The notes under the pieces: generated by a model
Database searches by the model: none
The model's input: the letters and a program-made list of their open reading frames with translations, nothing else
Told to the model about the DNA's origin: nothing
Shown here: positions 12,621-22,517 of the stretch, one piece after another
Position numbering within the stretch: the first letter of the stretch is position 1
How the letters are laid out: each line of letters opens with the position of its first letter
Program-made: the position numbers and the translations under genes
Origin: Ophiostoma sp. CBS 140.51
Lineage: Eukaryota; Ascomycota; Sordariomycetes; Ophiostomatales; Ophiostomataceae
NCBI GenBank assembly: GCA_029298735.1
Contig: JANSLP010000320.1
Coordinates: 1 to 36,528, forward strand
Direction: 5' to 3'
DNA length: 36,528 bases

Positions 12621-14174
12621 ATGATGATGGAGCGGCAGGGCTCCGGCCTCGCAACGGCCATGGCCGCCGCCCTCCGCCGCCGCGACGCGCTCTACACGGC
12701 CAACCTCACACCCGCCGAGATTGCCCAGCTTGACCTCTCCAACAAGCACAGTCTCGAAGCGCTGGTGACGGTCGTCTCCGCTGTCGCCATGGCCCTCATC
12801 ACATCCACCGTCGTTTTACGGCTCACAGTCCGCCGCTACTCGGTCGGCCGTTTCTTCCTCGACGATTATTTAGTGATCCTCGCTTCGTTGTTCACCCTCG
12901 TCGTCTGCGCCGTCGTCATTGCTGCCACAAAGTTTGGTTTGGGCCAACACGTCTGGAACTTGGACTTCTCGACCATCCTGGACCAGCTCAAAGTCTGCAT
13001 CCAACTCATGTTTGTCGCCAACATCTTTTACGCGGCCGCCATTGCGTTCACAAAACTGTCCATTATCGCGTCGTACCTGCACATCTTTGCCCCCCGCGGC
13101 CTGCTAAAAACGACACTCTATGTGACGGGCGGTGTCACCATTGGACTGGGCCTGGCGTCGGTGCCGGCGACCATCTTTGAGTGTATCCCCGTGGCGGGTG
13201 CCTGGTCCCTGAGTGACGATGCGCACTGCTACACGTTTGTCAACTTCTTGTACGCCAGCACGGCCATTAACGTGACGACGGACCTGATTCTGTGCATTGT
13301 GCCGATCCCGCTGTTTTGGCGGCTGCACCTGCCGCAGCGGCAGAAGATTATGATTTCCGTGCTCTTCTTTTTGGGTGGATTGTAAGTGCCGTACAAGCAA
13401 GATTGATGAATTTTGTACCCCGGGACGACACCATACTAACTGTGCCTTGACAGCGCATGCATTGCCTCCATCATCCGCCTTGCCTATCTGCACCTCCTCT
13501 ACGATCCCATCGATGTGACGTGTAAGTCCAGCCCACCACCCATATCCTTTTTATTCACCGCTAACAGTCTAGACGACCTCATCTCTTCCGTCATGTGGAC
13601 CATTGCCGAGTGCACCATTGGCATTGTCTGCGTGTCTCTACCGCCCCTACGCTCCCTCTTTGCCAAGTTCTGGCCGGGTGTCTTTGGCAATGTCAACAAT
13701 GCTCACAGCAGCAATGGCGCTGGCGGTGGTGGCCTCGGCGCCAAGTCAAACATGTCGCCGCACCACCCTTATGCCCGCCAGCCCAGCGGCACCATGAACA
13801 CCATTGGCAGCAACCGCCGCAGTGTCAAGGGCAGCAAGTCGGCAGCCGATGTTGGTGTCATTGCCATGTCGTCCATGCCGTCGCACCATTCGCGTCACTC
13901 GCGTCACTCCTTGCACTCGTCCGACTTTGACGACGACGAAGAAGACACCAGCAGCCACGGCCGCTTGGCCAAGAAGCTGGATGAGGGGTCGCCGTCGACG
14001 GTGGCGGGGAGCACCGCGGGTGACGAAGTGGGGCTGACACCGCCGGAGCCAGAAGTAGTGGTGTCCGAAAAGCCGCAACGGAGGCCGGCCACCAACGATG
14101 TCGAGATGGGTATTGTGCACTCGCCAGACTCATCACGGCCAGACTCGGCGTGGAATGTAAGGCACCATGAGTAG
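12621..14174 (+). CDS. Seven-transmembrane PTH11/fungal rhodopsin-domain-like membrane protein
   Basis: Three exons (12621-13381, 13454-13521, 13573-14174) encode 476 residues. Introns of 72 and 51 nt both have GTAAGT donors and CTAAC branch sites. Predicted helices lie at about 46-68, 82-103, 127-151, 162-187, 205-231, 242-266 and 278-301. Family-type motifs include FLDDYLV (79-85) and WTIAEC (286-291), followed by VSLPPLRSL. A possible N-glycosylation site is N28-L-T. C188 and C203 could pair outside the membrane. The tail from about 305 is cytosolic, Ser/His-rich with repeated HSRHS, and includes an acidic stretch. There is no CFEM domain in front. Members of this large Pezizomycotina family are orphan receptor-like integral membrane proteins, so a ligand cannot be named. 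The first of three consecutive ATG codons is chosen as start; the next two would shorten it by only one or two residues. Confidence 0.87.
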
Positions 14175-14646
14175 GTGAAGGTTGTATTTTGGTCGCCGTT
14201 GTTGTCGCATTTCCTTTGTCATGTCATACCCTGTTGTTTTGTTTTGTTCTCGTTTTGTGTCACCCCCTTTCAAAACTCTCTTATGTACATACTTGCCTTA
14301 TTCCATAAACTCATAAGCACGAATTGCATGTTTTGATGAAAATATTTTCGACGAGGTGTGGACGATCAGTTGATGCACTGCATCACCTGACATTTTCCAC
14401 ATTTTCGCATCGGACATCGTGTATCGGCCTTTGTCGGTCCATCGGAGTCATTGTTTTGTGTTCTTTAAAATTTTGTTGAGTGACAAGTGTGACTTAATTC
14501 TCCTCCTTTGCTGTCGTCATTCACGGCTTCCTCTTTCGGATTAATGTGTCCGTACCATCTGCTCCGGCGGAAGGAGGAAGGAGGGAAGGAGGGGACAAAG
14601 TAAGTACGAAATACGGAAGGCGCGATGGTGCGGCTTTGTGGTTGTT

Positions 14647-14655
14647 TTATCTGAT
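14647..14655 (-). promoter_or_regulatory. SREA-type iron GATA element (exact ATCWGATAA)
   Basis: The minus strand reads ATCAGATAA, an exact match to the ATCWGATAA consensus described for fungal iron-sensing GATA repressors (SREA/Sre1/Urbs1). It lies 23 nt from the next exact site, and a perfect TCTGATCAGA palindrome (14663-14672) sits between them. Confidence 0.7.
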
Positions 14656-14677
14656 TCTCCGGTCTGATCAGATTTTT

Positions 14678-14686
14678 TTATCAGAT
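14678..14686 (-). promoter_or_regulatory. SREA-type iron GATA element (exact ATCWGATAA)
   Basis: The minus strand reads ATCTGATAA, an exact consensus match in the same orientation as the site at 14647. Confidence 0.7.
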
Positions 14687-14852
14687 CAACGGCGGACGGG
14701 GCGAGCATCGACAAAAGAGTTTTTTTGTTTCTTTTTGCATTAACTCTCTGTTTGGTCTGCCTCATCATTTCCTTCCTTCTCCTCCCCCTGTCCATGTCGT
14801 CAAAGGGCATTCTAAAAATGCACGCCACGTCCACTAGAGAAGGTGGAAAAGC

Positions 14853-14880
14853 ACAAAATGACCCAAAATGACCCAAAATT
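14853..14880 (+). repeat. Tandem AAAATGACCC repeat (about 2.8 copies)
   Basis: A 10-bp unit is repeated nearly three times between the two groups of GATA elements. The 11-mer AAATGACCCAA recurs upstream of the F-box gene near 32630. Confidence 0.8.
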
Positions 14881-14916
14881 ATGGGCGGATATCGAAAAGG
14901 TGGGCATTGACTGGCC

Positions 14917-14925
14917 ATCTGATAG
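14917..14925 (+). promoter_or_regulatory. Near-match SREA-type GATA element
   Basis: ATCTGATAG differs from ATCWGATAA only in the last base and keeps the WGATAR core. Confidence 0.5.
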
Positions 14926-15173
14926 CCAAAAAGGGGGGTTGCTATCAATCGCCGCGTGTTGTGCAGCATCGCGTCCTTTTTTAACTGTTCAACCCCGGTT
15001 TCGGCCGGCCGTAACAATACTCGTATTTACCATCTCATCCACCCCCGCTGTTTTCTCAGTGTCTGTGCTGGCAAATGACAAGCAAAATGCTGGGAAAGGG
15101 CAACCGCGGCTCTGCAAAAACTGCGCCAAACCGAACACCAAGGCCTGACCAAGACCCGGAAAGCCGCTGCAAG

Positions 15174-15178
15174 CCAAT
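15174..15178 (+). promoter_or_regulatory. CCAAT box
   Basis: A CCAAT pentamer overlaps the near-match GATA element at 15177-15185. The CCAAT-binding complex partners with HapX in iron starvation in ascomycetes. Whether HapX binds here is not testable by eye. Confidence 0.45.
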
Positions 15179-15185
15179 CAGATAC
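15177..15185 (+). promoter_or_regulatory. Near-match SREA-type GATA element
   Basis: ATCAGATAC differs from the consensus in the final base and directly overlaps a CCAAT box. Confidence 0.4.
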
Positions 15186-15217
15186 GGGCTCCCACGTCGT
15201 GTATGGGTCCACTACAG

Positions 15218-15222
15218 CCAAT
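15218..15222 (+). promoter_or_regulatory. CCAAT box
   Basis: A second CCAAT pentamer lies 44 bp after the first and 21 bp before an exact SREA-type element. Confidence 0.45.
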
Positions 15223-15238
15223 CAGCGCAAACTGATGG

Positions 15239-15247
15239 ATCTGATAA
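15239..15247 (+). promoter_or_regulatory. SREA-type iron GATA element (exact ATCWGATAA)
   Basis: ATCTGATAA is the third exact consensus match, 583 bp before the chosen start codon of the ferric reductase and the closest of the cluster to it. Confidence 0.7.
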
Positions 15248-15829
15248 GATGGAAATTCTGCACGTTAGCGTCCTTTTTGTGGTGCTCTCTTGGAAGGGGG
15301 GGCAAACGTGACGGGAAAAGAGGGAAGGAACGGGATCCAGTGTGGGTAAAGGCGAACGGGTTCTTGGAATCTTGACTGGGAAAGTGGCCTTGGGACGCAC
15401 CTGCCTTCTAACCTCTCCAGCACACCCACGCAGCGACCGCAGCGACAGCAGTGACAACAGTGCACCTGCCACGGACAACAAAACAGTGCGCGAGTGCCCA
15501 ACGGGAATGACTTGACCACCTTCACCTACCTGCAACTGCCATCCGTTCCTGCCTGTTCCTGCCGCCTGCCGCTGCCAACAGCACCTGCCCAGTCCGCCAG
15601 TGTGCCTGCCTGTTTTCATCAGCCCCTGACCATTCATTCCCCTCGTCTCTATTGTCTCTTGTCTCCTGTCTTCCTTGCCTCTCTTCCACCTCGATGGCAT
15701 CTTCATAGCATCTTTCCGACAGGTGGCTTGTCACTTCACGCCGCAGAGATGCGAGAATCACTTATGTCTCCTTTCGCCCCTTCTCCCGCCTTCTCATCAC
15801 CCTCTTCCTCGCATTCACAACCGCCCGCC

Positions 15830-18800
15830 ATGAAGAGACGGAAAACCAGCAGCCGGGCCCTGTTACCTTTGCTGCTTCTTGTGGCTGCATCTTGGGCCTC
15901 CGGCGTCTCAGCAAAGGCCTCACCCTCGATCAACGACATCGATCTCGGCGACATCGACAGCAGCATCGCAGCCGACGCCACATACTCCCTCACATCATTA
16001 CGACATATCGGTTCGGCTCCGGCCCCCGTCGTCGTCCGTGCCGATCCGGACAAATGTCTTCGAGCTTGTCAAATGGCCCTCCGAGAGCCGACATTTGAGG
16101 ATGTTCCGCCTACCGCCGGGTTCCGCTTCAAGGAGTGCTACAGCCCGCTGATGCAGACGTCTCTGTTTCTGTGTCTTAACGGCTACTGCTCTGACGGCCG
16201 CGGCGGTGCCGGTGCTCTCGAGCTGCTCAACCACACCTGCACAGCCCTCCGCAACGAGTCTCTCATCTCCTTTGAGGACACACTGGCCAACTACCCGGCC
16301 GACAAGGTGGCCCAGCTGCGGCGGCTGCAGCGGCAAGAAGCCATCGGGGAGACACAGCTGTCAGAAGTCGTCGTCCTCTCGGAGAAGCTGTACGAGAACT
16401 CGTACGACACATTGGCCGACTTGGAATATGTCCGCCATTTCCACTTCGGTTATGGGTGAGTCTTTTTTTTGGGCCCCACTAACAAAATTATGACTTATTC
16501 TGACATGACATTTTTAGACGCGCCGTGGTGTACTTCTGGGTTATTGTCTGCCTTTATGGCACGGCCAACCACATTTACATGAACGTCGCCCAGATGATCC
16601 GTCGCCGTCGCCGGAGCGGTCTCACACCTACCATCGGCAGCCGGTCCGCCCGGTCCACCACGACAGGCTATGAACAGGTAAACGACGAAGAAGACAACGA
16701 TGACGACCTCGCTCTCGATGAGATCGATACGGCCGGCGACGACTCGTACGGCCAGAAACAGGGCTATGCTCAGGCAAGTCACAGCCTGACCCGTCGGCCG
16801 CGTATCTGGATTCAGCGTTACATATCCACTCCGGCGACGTTCGGTCGGCGCTGCTCGCAAGATTTTGGCTGGTACACTGTGCCGCCGCGTGTGCAGTCCG
16901 TCACACTCCTCATCTTTGTCGTCCTGAACATTGTCACCTGTGTTCACGGCTACCGTGTCTTCACGGACAACATGTACTGGCCTACTATTACCCAACAGCT
17001 CCTGCGTTATGTGTCGGACCGTACCGGCATCGTGTCTTTCGCCAACTTCCCTCTCATCTGGCTGTTCGGCATGCGCAACAACATTTTGCTGTGGCTGACC
17101 GGCTGGGACTTTGGTACCTACAACAACTTCCACCGCTGGGTTGCCCGTGTCGCTACCGTCCAGGCCATTGTCCACTCCATTGGCTACAGTGTCCTCGTCT
17201 GGTATGACGGCGGCTTCGAAGGCTTCCTGGCCTGGTGGCACCGCTTCTTCTGGTGGACCGGCGGCGTCGCCACCATTCTGATGTCGTTGCTGCTAGGTCT
17301 GTCACTCTTTTGGATGCGCCGCAGCTGTTACGAGGTGTTCTTGGTCGTCCATATTGTCTTTTCCATCTTCATCCTCTTTGGCATGCTCTTCCACGTCTCC
17401 ATTTTCCGCGGCGAGTACGACATCTACTTTTGGCTCTGCCTCATTGTGTGGGTGGCCGACCGTGCCATGCGTGCCCTACGTATTGTGGCCTTCAACCCGT
17501 TGTTCTGGAAGACCCGTGCCCAGGCCACCTACGACCCACAGTCCAACATTGTCCGTGTCGTCGTGCCCTACAACTCGAGCATCTACCAGCCGCAACCGGG
17601 CACCTATTACTACCTGCATGTGCTTAACGACAAGCGTTTCTGGGAGAGCCACCCGTTTACTGTGGCCACTGTCGCTTCGCTCAACAAGAAGCTGGATCTC
17701 GACACCGACGCTGATGCTGCCTCGTCCATCGGGGCCAAGAAGCCTCATCGTACACGGTCACCGCCCCAGGTCGTCGAGCTGGCCGATCAGTCTGATGCTC
17801 AGTCAGTAGTGAGTGACACAGAAGACGTCGAGGGCGTTGTCAACACCCCAACAACTCCCGAGCACGACACATCCGAAAACGCAGGCCTACTGTCTGGCAG
17901 CAACTATGGCGCCACCCGCTCCCACAACCCCTACCAACATTCAACCTCCCGCCATCAACAAAGACCCTCGAGCAGCCACACGGCCGCTACTACCCATTCC
18001 ATCTCCTCATCCGCACCGGCCCATGCCGCTTCCGCCATGACCTTCCTTATCCGCCCCTACGACAGTTTCACTGGCCGCTTACGAGACAAGGCCGCTGCCG
18101 CCGCCAACCCTGGCTACTCGTCCGCCGACTACTCATCTGGCTATGCCCCGGCCGGCCCCGCACCAGCCAACCTGCGTGTACTCGTTGACGGTCCCTACGG
18201 CCACCACCAACGCTTCGACGACGACTACGACTCCATCCTCTTTGTCGTTGGTGGCAGCGGTATTGTCGTGCCGCTGTCCCACCTTACAGGCATTGGTCGC
18301 CATGACACACTGTCAAGTGCAACAGCTACTGGCCGTCGTCTCAAGAACATCCGCATCGTCTGGGCTGTTCGTGAAGCTGCCTTTGCCGCTGAAATTTTGA
18401 GGGAAGATCTGCACAATGTTTTTGGCCACGATGACGACGGCACAACGGCCGGTACCAAGGTTACGCTCGACATTTACGTCACCCAACACAAGCCCATTGT
18501 CGTGGGCCCTGTCATTGAGGATCCCGCCGATGAGGTGGAAGAGATTGTCAACGGCGACGTCCGCGTCAGCCACGAACACCCGAGCAAGGACATTGAGCAT
18601 CCACGACTGCTGGGCGACGGCGTCTTTGACGAAGCTTTGCCGCCCAATGTACGCGTCATCTACGGCCGTCCCGATGTCCGCGGCGAGGTCGAGGTGGCTG
18701 CCCGTCGCGGCCGCAACCGTGTCGGTGGTGCCGACCGCAAACTGGCCGTCGTCGCCTGTGGTCCGGGCCGCATGGCCGACGAGGCGCGCAAGACGGTGGT

Positions 18801-18864
18801 GGACGTGCTGGGTCGGAGAGACGCCGGCAATGTTGACTACGTGGAAGAAAGTTTCCAGTGGTGA
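15830..18864 (+). CDS. Plasma-membrane ferric/cupric reductase (FRE family)
   Basis: Two exons, 15830-16455 and 16518-18864, encode 990 residues. The 62-nt intron has GTGAGT, CACTAAC and TTTTAG. The start at 15830 puts a basic, hydrophobic signal peptide (MKRRK..LLPLLLLVAAS) at the N-terminus. In-frame ATGs at 15749 and 15764 would add up to 27 Ser/Pro-rich residues and cannot be excluded. The extracellular part (about 70-140) has six Cys starting C76-x3-C80. The ferric-reductase membrane domain carries two haem-ligand pairs, H414/H428 and H487/H501, each spaced by 13 residues. FAD binding is marked by HPFTVA (587-592). NADPH binding is marked by GGSGI (787-791) and C956-GPG. The protein ends EESFQW, as is typical. 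A Ser/His/Gln-rich insert of roughly 100 residues splits the FAD and NAD lobes. It would reduce Fe(III) outside the cell using cytosolic NADPH for iron uptake. Upstream GATA elements predict repression when iron is plentiful. Confidence 0.95.
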
Positions 18865-19481
18865 TCACCCTTTCCTTGTTATAGAGATTCACATTTACGA
18901 AGACATTTATGATTGCATATACACTTTTTTTACATTTATTGCGAAGCCTCTTTTTGTTTGGTATTTGTTTTTGTGTCTTTATTTATTTTTTGTCCCCTTT
19001 TGGGCGGCTATAGAATCTGCAGCCTATTTATTATTTTCATTAAACATTACTTACGAGAGTAGATTTTTCCAAAATACCCAAAAAGGAGAGTGAATGCGAA
19101 CAACCAACCACAACAGAGAAGAACAAAACAATCCAAAGCAATGACTTTTGAGCCACATCCCCCGCCAACCCCATCGTCCCCCTTCGATCTTGACATGATT
19201 TTGGTGGCACCAAAGGCACACTAATTAAACATTATTTGCCGGGCAGAACAGACACAAACCAGAGCGACAAAAAACAATCCCACAAAAATGAGAATAAAAC
19301 GATAACCGCGAGGGGGGTATCACTAGTCCAGGCTCCAAGACTTCGAAAAATATCCGAGTTTCACGGGATAGCAAAAGAAAACGGGAAAAGTAAAAAAAGA
19401 GTATTTTTTTTTTTTTCAAAGGAAAACAGAAGAAGAAAAAAACTCACCTCATCGACGACACAACAAATCGACAACGTCAAC
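18865..19481. other. Convergent 3' region, AT-rich
   Basis: This is the 3' flank of the ferric reductase (+) facing the 3' flank of the secreted-protein gene (-). AT-rich sequence at 18890-19080 suits a 3' UTR. A run of 15 T at 19406-19420 is A-rich on the minus strand, as found near fungal 3' ends. There is no gene. Confidence 0.6.
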
Positions 19482-19796
19482 TTAGTTGGCCTCTGCCTCA
19501 ACCTTGTCGCCATCGACTTCGGCGCTCACTTGATGGTCCTCGGGGTGGTCAGGAACCCAAACCATTCCTCTACCGCCAGGACACCCGAGCGACAGGCCTT
19601 GTGTGTCGACCCTGGGATGGATACAGACCCGGTGACCAGGGCCGGTATGGGTGAGAGGGGGAGGGGGAGCGACCTTGGTTCCATCAGCCTTCTTGTCGCC
19701 ATCCGTCGTCTTGTCACCTTAGCCAGCGTTCTTGTCGTGGTCACCGAAGACGTTGCCGTGGTTCTAGGGGGGACCCTCGTTGCCCCAGGTGTCCTA
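19482..19796 (-). pseudogene. Frame-preserved coding-like tail beyond three UAR stops
   Basis: Downstream of the first stop of the secreted-protein gene (TAG, 19794-19796) the same frame continues for about 104 codons to a TAA at 19482-19484. It is interrupted only by TAG at 19764-19766 and TAA at 19719-19721. Codons between the stops are strongly protein-like, with mostly C or G in third positions (AAC, GGC, GAC, AAG, GTC). The residues match the parent protein's Gly/Asp/Pro/His/Lys style, ending in VEAEAN. This could be a recently lost C-terminus, a tail restored by A-to-I editing of UAG to UGG, or a readthrough extension. No canonical intron removes the stops. The coding character is seen; the mechanism is not. 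Confidence 0.7.
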
Positions 19797-21320
19797 GCGC
19801 TTCTCAACCGCAGGGGCCGCAGCGACAGTCTCAACAGGGGCCTCAGCCTCAGCGGCAGCCTCAGCGGGTACCTCGGCAGGGAAAGCATGCGATACCTCGG
19901 AGAACATGGGCTCTTTAGAAGTATTGGGAGGAGAGTAGTGGTGGTTGGCGGTGGGAGGCAGAGCCTGGTCCTTATCCTTGAAAGCAGCCTCAACGGTCTC
20001 GTCGCGAGCGTCGTGGGGCGGCTTGCCAACAATGGTGGGGATGGGTCTGTGGTCAAAACCATCAATGTTGGTCGGAGGCTTGTCGTGGTGCTTGCCGTCG
20101 GGGCCGGCGGCCGCCACGAAGTCGACAACAGCGTTGGAAATTTTGCCAGTCCATCTTTCGTCACGACGGTTATGCTGGGGCGGATCGGCTGGGCCGTGGC
20201 CGCCACCTGGGGGGTAGACGGGACCAAGTTGTTGCTCGACGGGACCATGGCCGCCCTTTTCCGGCCAGGTAGCATCACGAGGGTTGTTATGGTGAGGCAG
20301 TCTGTGGTCGAAACCGACGGGGTTGGTCTTGGGGGGCGGCTTCACGACAATAGGGCCGTCGTAGTCTTGCTCGGAATTGACGGGGCCGTAGCCACCATGG
20401 ATAGGCCAGGGGGCGTTTTCACGAGCAGCGAGATTGTCGTCATCACCACCATCGTCAGAGGGGATGGCAGCAATGGCCTCGTTCTCGGCGACCTTCTCGG
20501 TGAACTTGGCAAGAGCGGCAGCAGCAGCGGCCTCCTCATGGACCTTGTAGGCAGGAGGGGCAGTGCGCTTGGCAACAGCAGCAGCAGCATCAGCAGCAGC
20601 ATCAGCATCACCGCGAGGCTCGTGCTTCTCGTTGTACTTGGGGTTGAAAGGGCGCGAGAAGTAGCCGTTCTCCGAGGCATCTGCCTCCTTAAAGTACGGC
20701 TGGGGCTCGTTTGCCTTCTTGTTGGCCTGACGGGCCTTCTCCATCTCCTCGGCCAGGGTGCTCTCCGAAGTGGGGAAGCCGTCCGGGCCGATATGGGCAG
20801 CCTCGTACTCGACATCGGCAAACGTCTTGCCGGGCTCGCCAGGCTTGTTCATAAACGGCCACCAGTTGCGGCGGAGACGGAGAGCAGCCAGAACAGGAGT
20901 CCGGGCAGCCGGAGGGATATTTTCAACAGGGGGCATAAGCCTATGGAGAAGTGGGTGGACCTTGGGCGTTGACCACGAGCCGTCAGGGTTTCTAGTGGGC
21001 GGGGGCGGTATCATCAAGACCTTTGTCGGTCCTTCCGTCCCCTCAGCAGCGGGGGCCTTGTTCAGATCAACAGGAGGAGCCACATCGGGCTCATTGCCAT
21101 GAGGATGAGGTTTCGGGATGGCCTTTGAAACCGAGCCGTCCGGGTTGACTGTCAACGGCGGCGGGATCGGAGCCGGTGCAGCCAGGCTAAAGCTTGTTAG
21201 TGGTTATATCCATATGAGTGGGAGTGGGGGTGAGAATGAGAGTAACAGGGTGAAAGGGAAAGACTAAACATACCCAGCGACGGCAAAGCCAATCGCAGCG
21301 AAAGCCACAGCGGTCTTCAT
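19794..21320 (-). CDS. Secreted Ala/Pro/Gly-rich repetitive protein, unknown function
   Basis: Two exons on the minus strand, 21320-21274 and 21186-19794, encode 479 residues up to the first stop. The 87-nt intron has a GTATGT donor, a CACTAAC branch site and TTTAG acceptor. Exon 1 is a clean signal peptide, MKTAVAFAAIGFAVAG, with likely cleavage near LAAPAP. The mature chain is low in Cys and rich in Pro, Gly, His, Asp and Ala. It has NPDGS repeats (NPDGSVSK, NPDGSWST), GG(Y/H)GPV repeats and two FDHR..RD.T segments, plus an Ala/Glu-rich helical stretch in the middle. A dibasic KR occurs internally in AVAKR and again as the last two residues (VEKR), which fits Kex2-type sites. It is probably a cell-wall or extracellular matrix protein, but no family is recognised. 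The frame stays coding-like beyond the stop; see 19482-19796. Confidence 0.8.
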
Positions 21321-21641
21321 AGTGGTTGGTTGTTTTCAGTGATAACGGTTTGGAAATATTGATGAGATGCGGACGGAAAGAAAGGATTTAAAAACATCCA
21401 AAAATGGAAAGGGTGGAAAGAAAAGAAAGAAAGAAGAGGGGGAGAATTACAGACGGCGGAAGGCCAGAAATGCCGAGGGTTTTATTGGCAGATGGCAGAC
21501 ATCGAGACCATCACGGAGTGCATCAAAAGACCCTGCAAACCAGTTTTCTTGCGATTCTCAAAGGTGAGGGGTCGATGGGCTGTGAATAATGCCAGTCGAG
21601 GACGCGTTTCTGCAAGAGAGTGGTGATGGAATAGGGAGCTA

Positions 21642-21651
21642 CTATTTATGG
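21642..21651 (-). promoter_or_regulatory. TATA-like box of the secreted-protein gene
   Basis: The minus strand reads CCATAAATAG about 320 bp before the start codon at 21320. That is compatible with a roughly 290-nt leader. The motif is good but the start site is unproven. Confidence 0.45.
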
Positions 21652-22458
21652 CCTATGTTGGTTGTACACCAAACAGGCAAGAGCAGGCGGTCGCTTGTTG
21701 GCCGGACGTGGCTTTAGAGCTACCTGATTGGCCGCCTAATCTGGGGTCTGACTTACATGGAGCTACCTCTTGCCGTATTGGGAGCTCCAACCAACAGACA
21801 AGAACGGCACCCTACAGCGTACAGTGTCTATTACCATACAACTCTTTCTATTTGACCAAGCTCTCTCCTACTCGTTCTTTTCCATCAACCTCCATTAGTT
21901 TTCATCTCTTTTATTGGCCCTCTTTGCTGCTTGTCATCCTCATCCTATCACATGCGAACAATCCACCAGAATGTCAGACCACATTTTATCAACCTTGTCT
22001 TTGTTTTTAATATTTTTTTTTGTATCTACTAAATAAGTGCCAACAGTCATCGTTTTACCGTTTCGACAGTCGTTTAACTCAACGATGTCGGTTTCCATCG
22101 GTATTACAGCCAACAAAGGTACCCGTTGTCTCTTTTTCATCTCCATCACCAGGACCATTATCTGTTAAACTCCATCTCCTTCTGTCGTACCACGGTTATC
22201 ACTTTATGAATTTGAGTTTTACATTATCATTTCTTTTGAATTTTTATACATCTATACAAAGAGATCTGAGAGAGAAGAAGTATGCACTTCCCCTCGTTGC
22301 CTCCATTATCGAAAAACAGAAAATATGCTGTTTTATATATGCCAGTGAAAAATGTCAAGGATGGAGATGGATGGAAAGGCAGAGCAGAAAGCAGAACCAA
22401 AAAAGAGAGAGAACTCCAACAGAAAATGCAAGCTTCCCATCTTTTGAGCTCCTCCAGG

Positions 22459-22470
22459 TCTAGATCTAGA
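22459..22470. repeat. Perfect 12-bp palindrome TCTAGATCTAGA
   Basis: The sequence equals its own reverse complement over 12 bp, about 380 bp past the RPO41 stop. It could bind a dimeric factor or be chance. Confidence 0.8.
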
Positions 22471-22503
22471 TCGTCTCGGATCGCCTTGGATCCGGGGGTT
22501 GTA

Positions 22504-22517
22504 CTTCACTAGTGAAG
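22504..22517. repeat. Perfect 14-bp palindrome CTTCACTAGTGAAG
   Basis: A self-complementary 14-mer lies 33 bp after the previous palindrome in the same intergenic region, with no known function. Confidence 0.8.

Larger units (their letters stand above)
14175..15829 (+). promoter_or_regulatory. Intergenic promoter region of the ferric reductase gene
   Basis: It contains the 3' flank of the upstream membrane-protein gene and then the ferric reductase promoter. Five SREA-type GATA elements lie between 14647 and 15247, with two CCAAT boxes at 15174 and 15218. A 2.8-copy AAAATGACCC repeat is at 14853-14880. From about 15500 the sequence is C/T-rich and probably is the 5' leader. No separate gene is apparent. 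Confidence 0.7.

Noticed and set aside
19406..19420. Poly-T run as terminator
   Set aside because: Fungal RNA polymerase II does not end at simple T runs. It is noted only as an A-rich 3' region of the minus-strand gene.
19710..19808. Intron that would skip the three UAR stops in frame
   Set aside because: A 99-nt GTTGAG..AAG interval is possible in frame, but the donor is weak, the acceptor lacks a pyrimidine before AG, and the interval itself has coding-like codons. RNA data would decide.
19236..20972. 578-codon open frame on the + strand
   Set aside because: It lies opposite the spliced secreted-protein gene, is Val/Leu/Gly/Arg-rich as expected for the antisense of GC-ending codons, and has no domain or signal.
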